From assembly GCA_028868235.1 (NCBI GenBank), contig JAGWUW010000155.1, positions 1 through 6,607 of the forward strand: 6,607 bases of DNA. The letters are read 5' to 3'. The first letter of the stretch is position 1. Each line of letters begins with the position of its first letter. The stretch is from Betaproteobacteria bacterium. Lineage in GTDB: Bacteria > Pseudomonadota > Gammaproteobacteria > Burkholderiales > Rhodocyclaceae. Of this stretch, positions 5,942 to 6,607 are shown piece after piece. A program made the position numbers and the translations under genes. Under the pieces are notes generated by a model that was not told the DNA's origin, did not search any database, and was given only the letters and a program-made list of their open reading frames with translations.

Positions 5942-6607
5942 ATGCGATTGGTCTTCTTTCTGTTCTCCCTATCGGTGCTGGCGCCCGCCTGGGCACTGGA
6001 ACGCGTCGTACTGCAACTCAACTGGAAACACCAGTTCCAATTTGCCGGTTACTACGCCGCTATCGAGAAGGGCTATTTTCGTGACGCCGGCTTCGACGTG
6101 ACCTTGCGCGAACTGGACGAAGGGGGCGATCCGATCGATATTGTCCTTGCCGGGAAGGCTGATTTCGGGGTCGCGGCATCTGAACTCGCCCTCCAGAGGG
6201 CTCGTGGCAAGCCGGTCGTGGCTCTGGCTGCTATCGTTCAGCATTCGCCACTGATTCTGCTGGTTAATCGCCGCAAGGTCAGCAGCATTGACGCGCTGGA
6301 AGGGAGCCGCATCATGCTGGCTCCGCATGAAACTGAGCTGTTCGCTTATCTACGGCGCGAGGAGGTCAGGCAATACATCACCGTACCGCACAGCTTCGAT
6401 ACCCGGGATCTGGTTGAAGGGCGGGTCGATGCCATGTCGGCTTACATCACCGACGAACCCTATCTGTTGCGTAAAGCAGGTTTCCCCTACCTGTTATTCA
6501 GCCCATCGGCAGTAGGCATAAATTTCTATGGCGATACGCTGTTTACCGCCGAGGAGCGGGTCAAGGCCTCGCGGGAGCGGGTCCAGGCATTTCGTTCGGC
6601 TGCAATC
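5942..6607 (+). CDS. Secreted NMT1/THI5-like solute-binding domain protein, probably N-terminus of a sensor (3' end outside window)
   Basis: Open from the ATG at 5942 to the window edge, 222 codons without a stop. Seen: a Sec signal peptide (MRLVFFLFSLSVLAPAWA, with AWA as likely cleavage site after residue 18), then the NMT1/THI5-like periplasmic-binding fold: LQLNWKHQFQFAGYYAAIEK (24-43), GYFRDAGFDVTLRE, the ADFGVAASEL segment, and RGKPVVALAAIVQHSPLILL. The wording NWKHQFQFAGYYAA and VVALAAIxQHSP is typical of the subgroup whose binding domain is fused to PAS, histidine kinase or GGDEF/EAL domains, rather than of free ABC transporter binding proteins for thiamine precursors. I therefore favour a transmembrane signalling protein whose output domain lies beyond 6607; a stand-alone ABC substrate-binding protein is the alternative. 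The ligand cannot be told. No strong ribosome site precedes the ATG, and it starts 33 nt after the microprotein gene. Confidence 0.82.
   Translation, partial: MRLVFFLFSLSVLAPAWALERVVLQLNWKHQFQFAGYYAAIEKGYFRDAGFDVTLRELDEGGDPIDIVLAGKADFGVAASELALQRARGKPVVALAAIVQHSPLILLVNRRKVSSIDALEGSRIMLAPHETELFAYLRREEVRQYITVPHSFDTRDLVEGRVDAMSAYITDEPYLLRKAGFPYLLFSPSAVGINFYGDTLFTAEERVKASRERVQAFRSAAI

Noticed and set aside
1..6607. Mobile element, CRISPR, tRNA or phage signatures
   Set aside because: No terminal inverted repeats, spaced direct repeats, tRNA-like cloverleaf or transposase/integrase motif was found, and codon use looks uniform along the window.

Overview
The window is a high-GC stretch (about 60% by eye) in which every gene lies on the + strand and is tightly packed. 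The proteins look betaproteobacterial. The NtrC C-terminus, the single-domain biotin ligase directly followed by a type III pantothenate kinase, and the NMT1-type sensor-like protein together suggest Rhodocyclales (Dechloromonas/Azonexus-like). That placement is inferred from protein style and gene order, not from a search.

Layout. (1) 1-793: the 3' two-thirds of a sigma54-dependent response regulator, almost certainly NtrC; its receiver domain lies outside the window. (2) 804-2311: a two-gene cofactor block, birA (biotin protein ligase without a DNA-binding domain) and coaX (type III pantothenate kinase), joined by an ATGA stop/start overlap. (3) 2396-5908: a compact four-gene operon of envelope type. 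It encodes a four-helix DUF350 membrane protein, an SPFH-domain protein of the YdjI type ending in a SHOCT domain, a 641-residue membrane protein with two zinc-ribbon plus DUF4178 modules, and a 48-residue single-helix microprotein. (4) 5942-end: the start of a secreted NMT1/THI5-like solute-binding domain protein, cut by the window edge and probably a ligand-sensing signalling protein.

How the genes fit together. The first three genes are housekeeping: nitrogen regulation, biotin attachment and the first step of coenzyme A synthesis. The block at 2396-5908 is the most interesting part. Its families recur around PspA-type membrane-stress loci in other bacteria: DUF350 as in E. coli YjfL beside a PspA paralogue, and SPFH YdjI beside the PspA paralogue YdjF in Bacillus. 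Here it is bounded by coaX and the NMT1-type gene, so no PspA, AAA+ ATPase or polyamine enzyme is adjacent. A reasonable hypothesis is a self-contained membrane-associated SPFH scaffold, anchored by a zinc-ribbon/DUF4178 membrane protein and assisted by two small membrane proteins. Its biochemical function is not known from the sequence.

No tRNA, rRNA, CRISPR array, insertion sequence or clear rho-independent terminator was seen, and no gene-free stretch exceeds 300 bases (the longest gap is 84 nt, 2312-2395).
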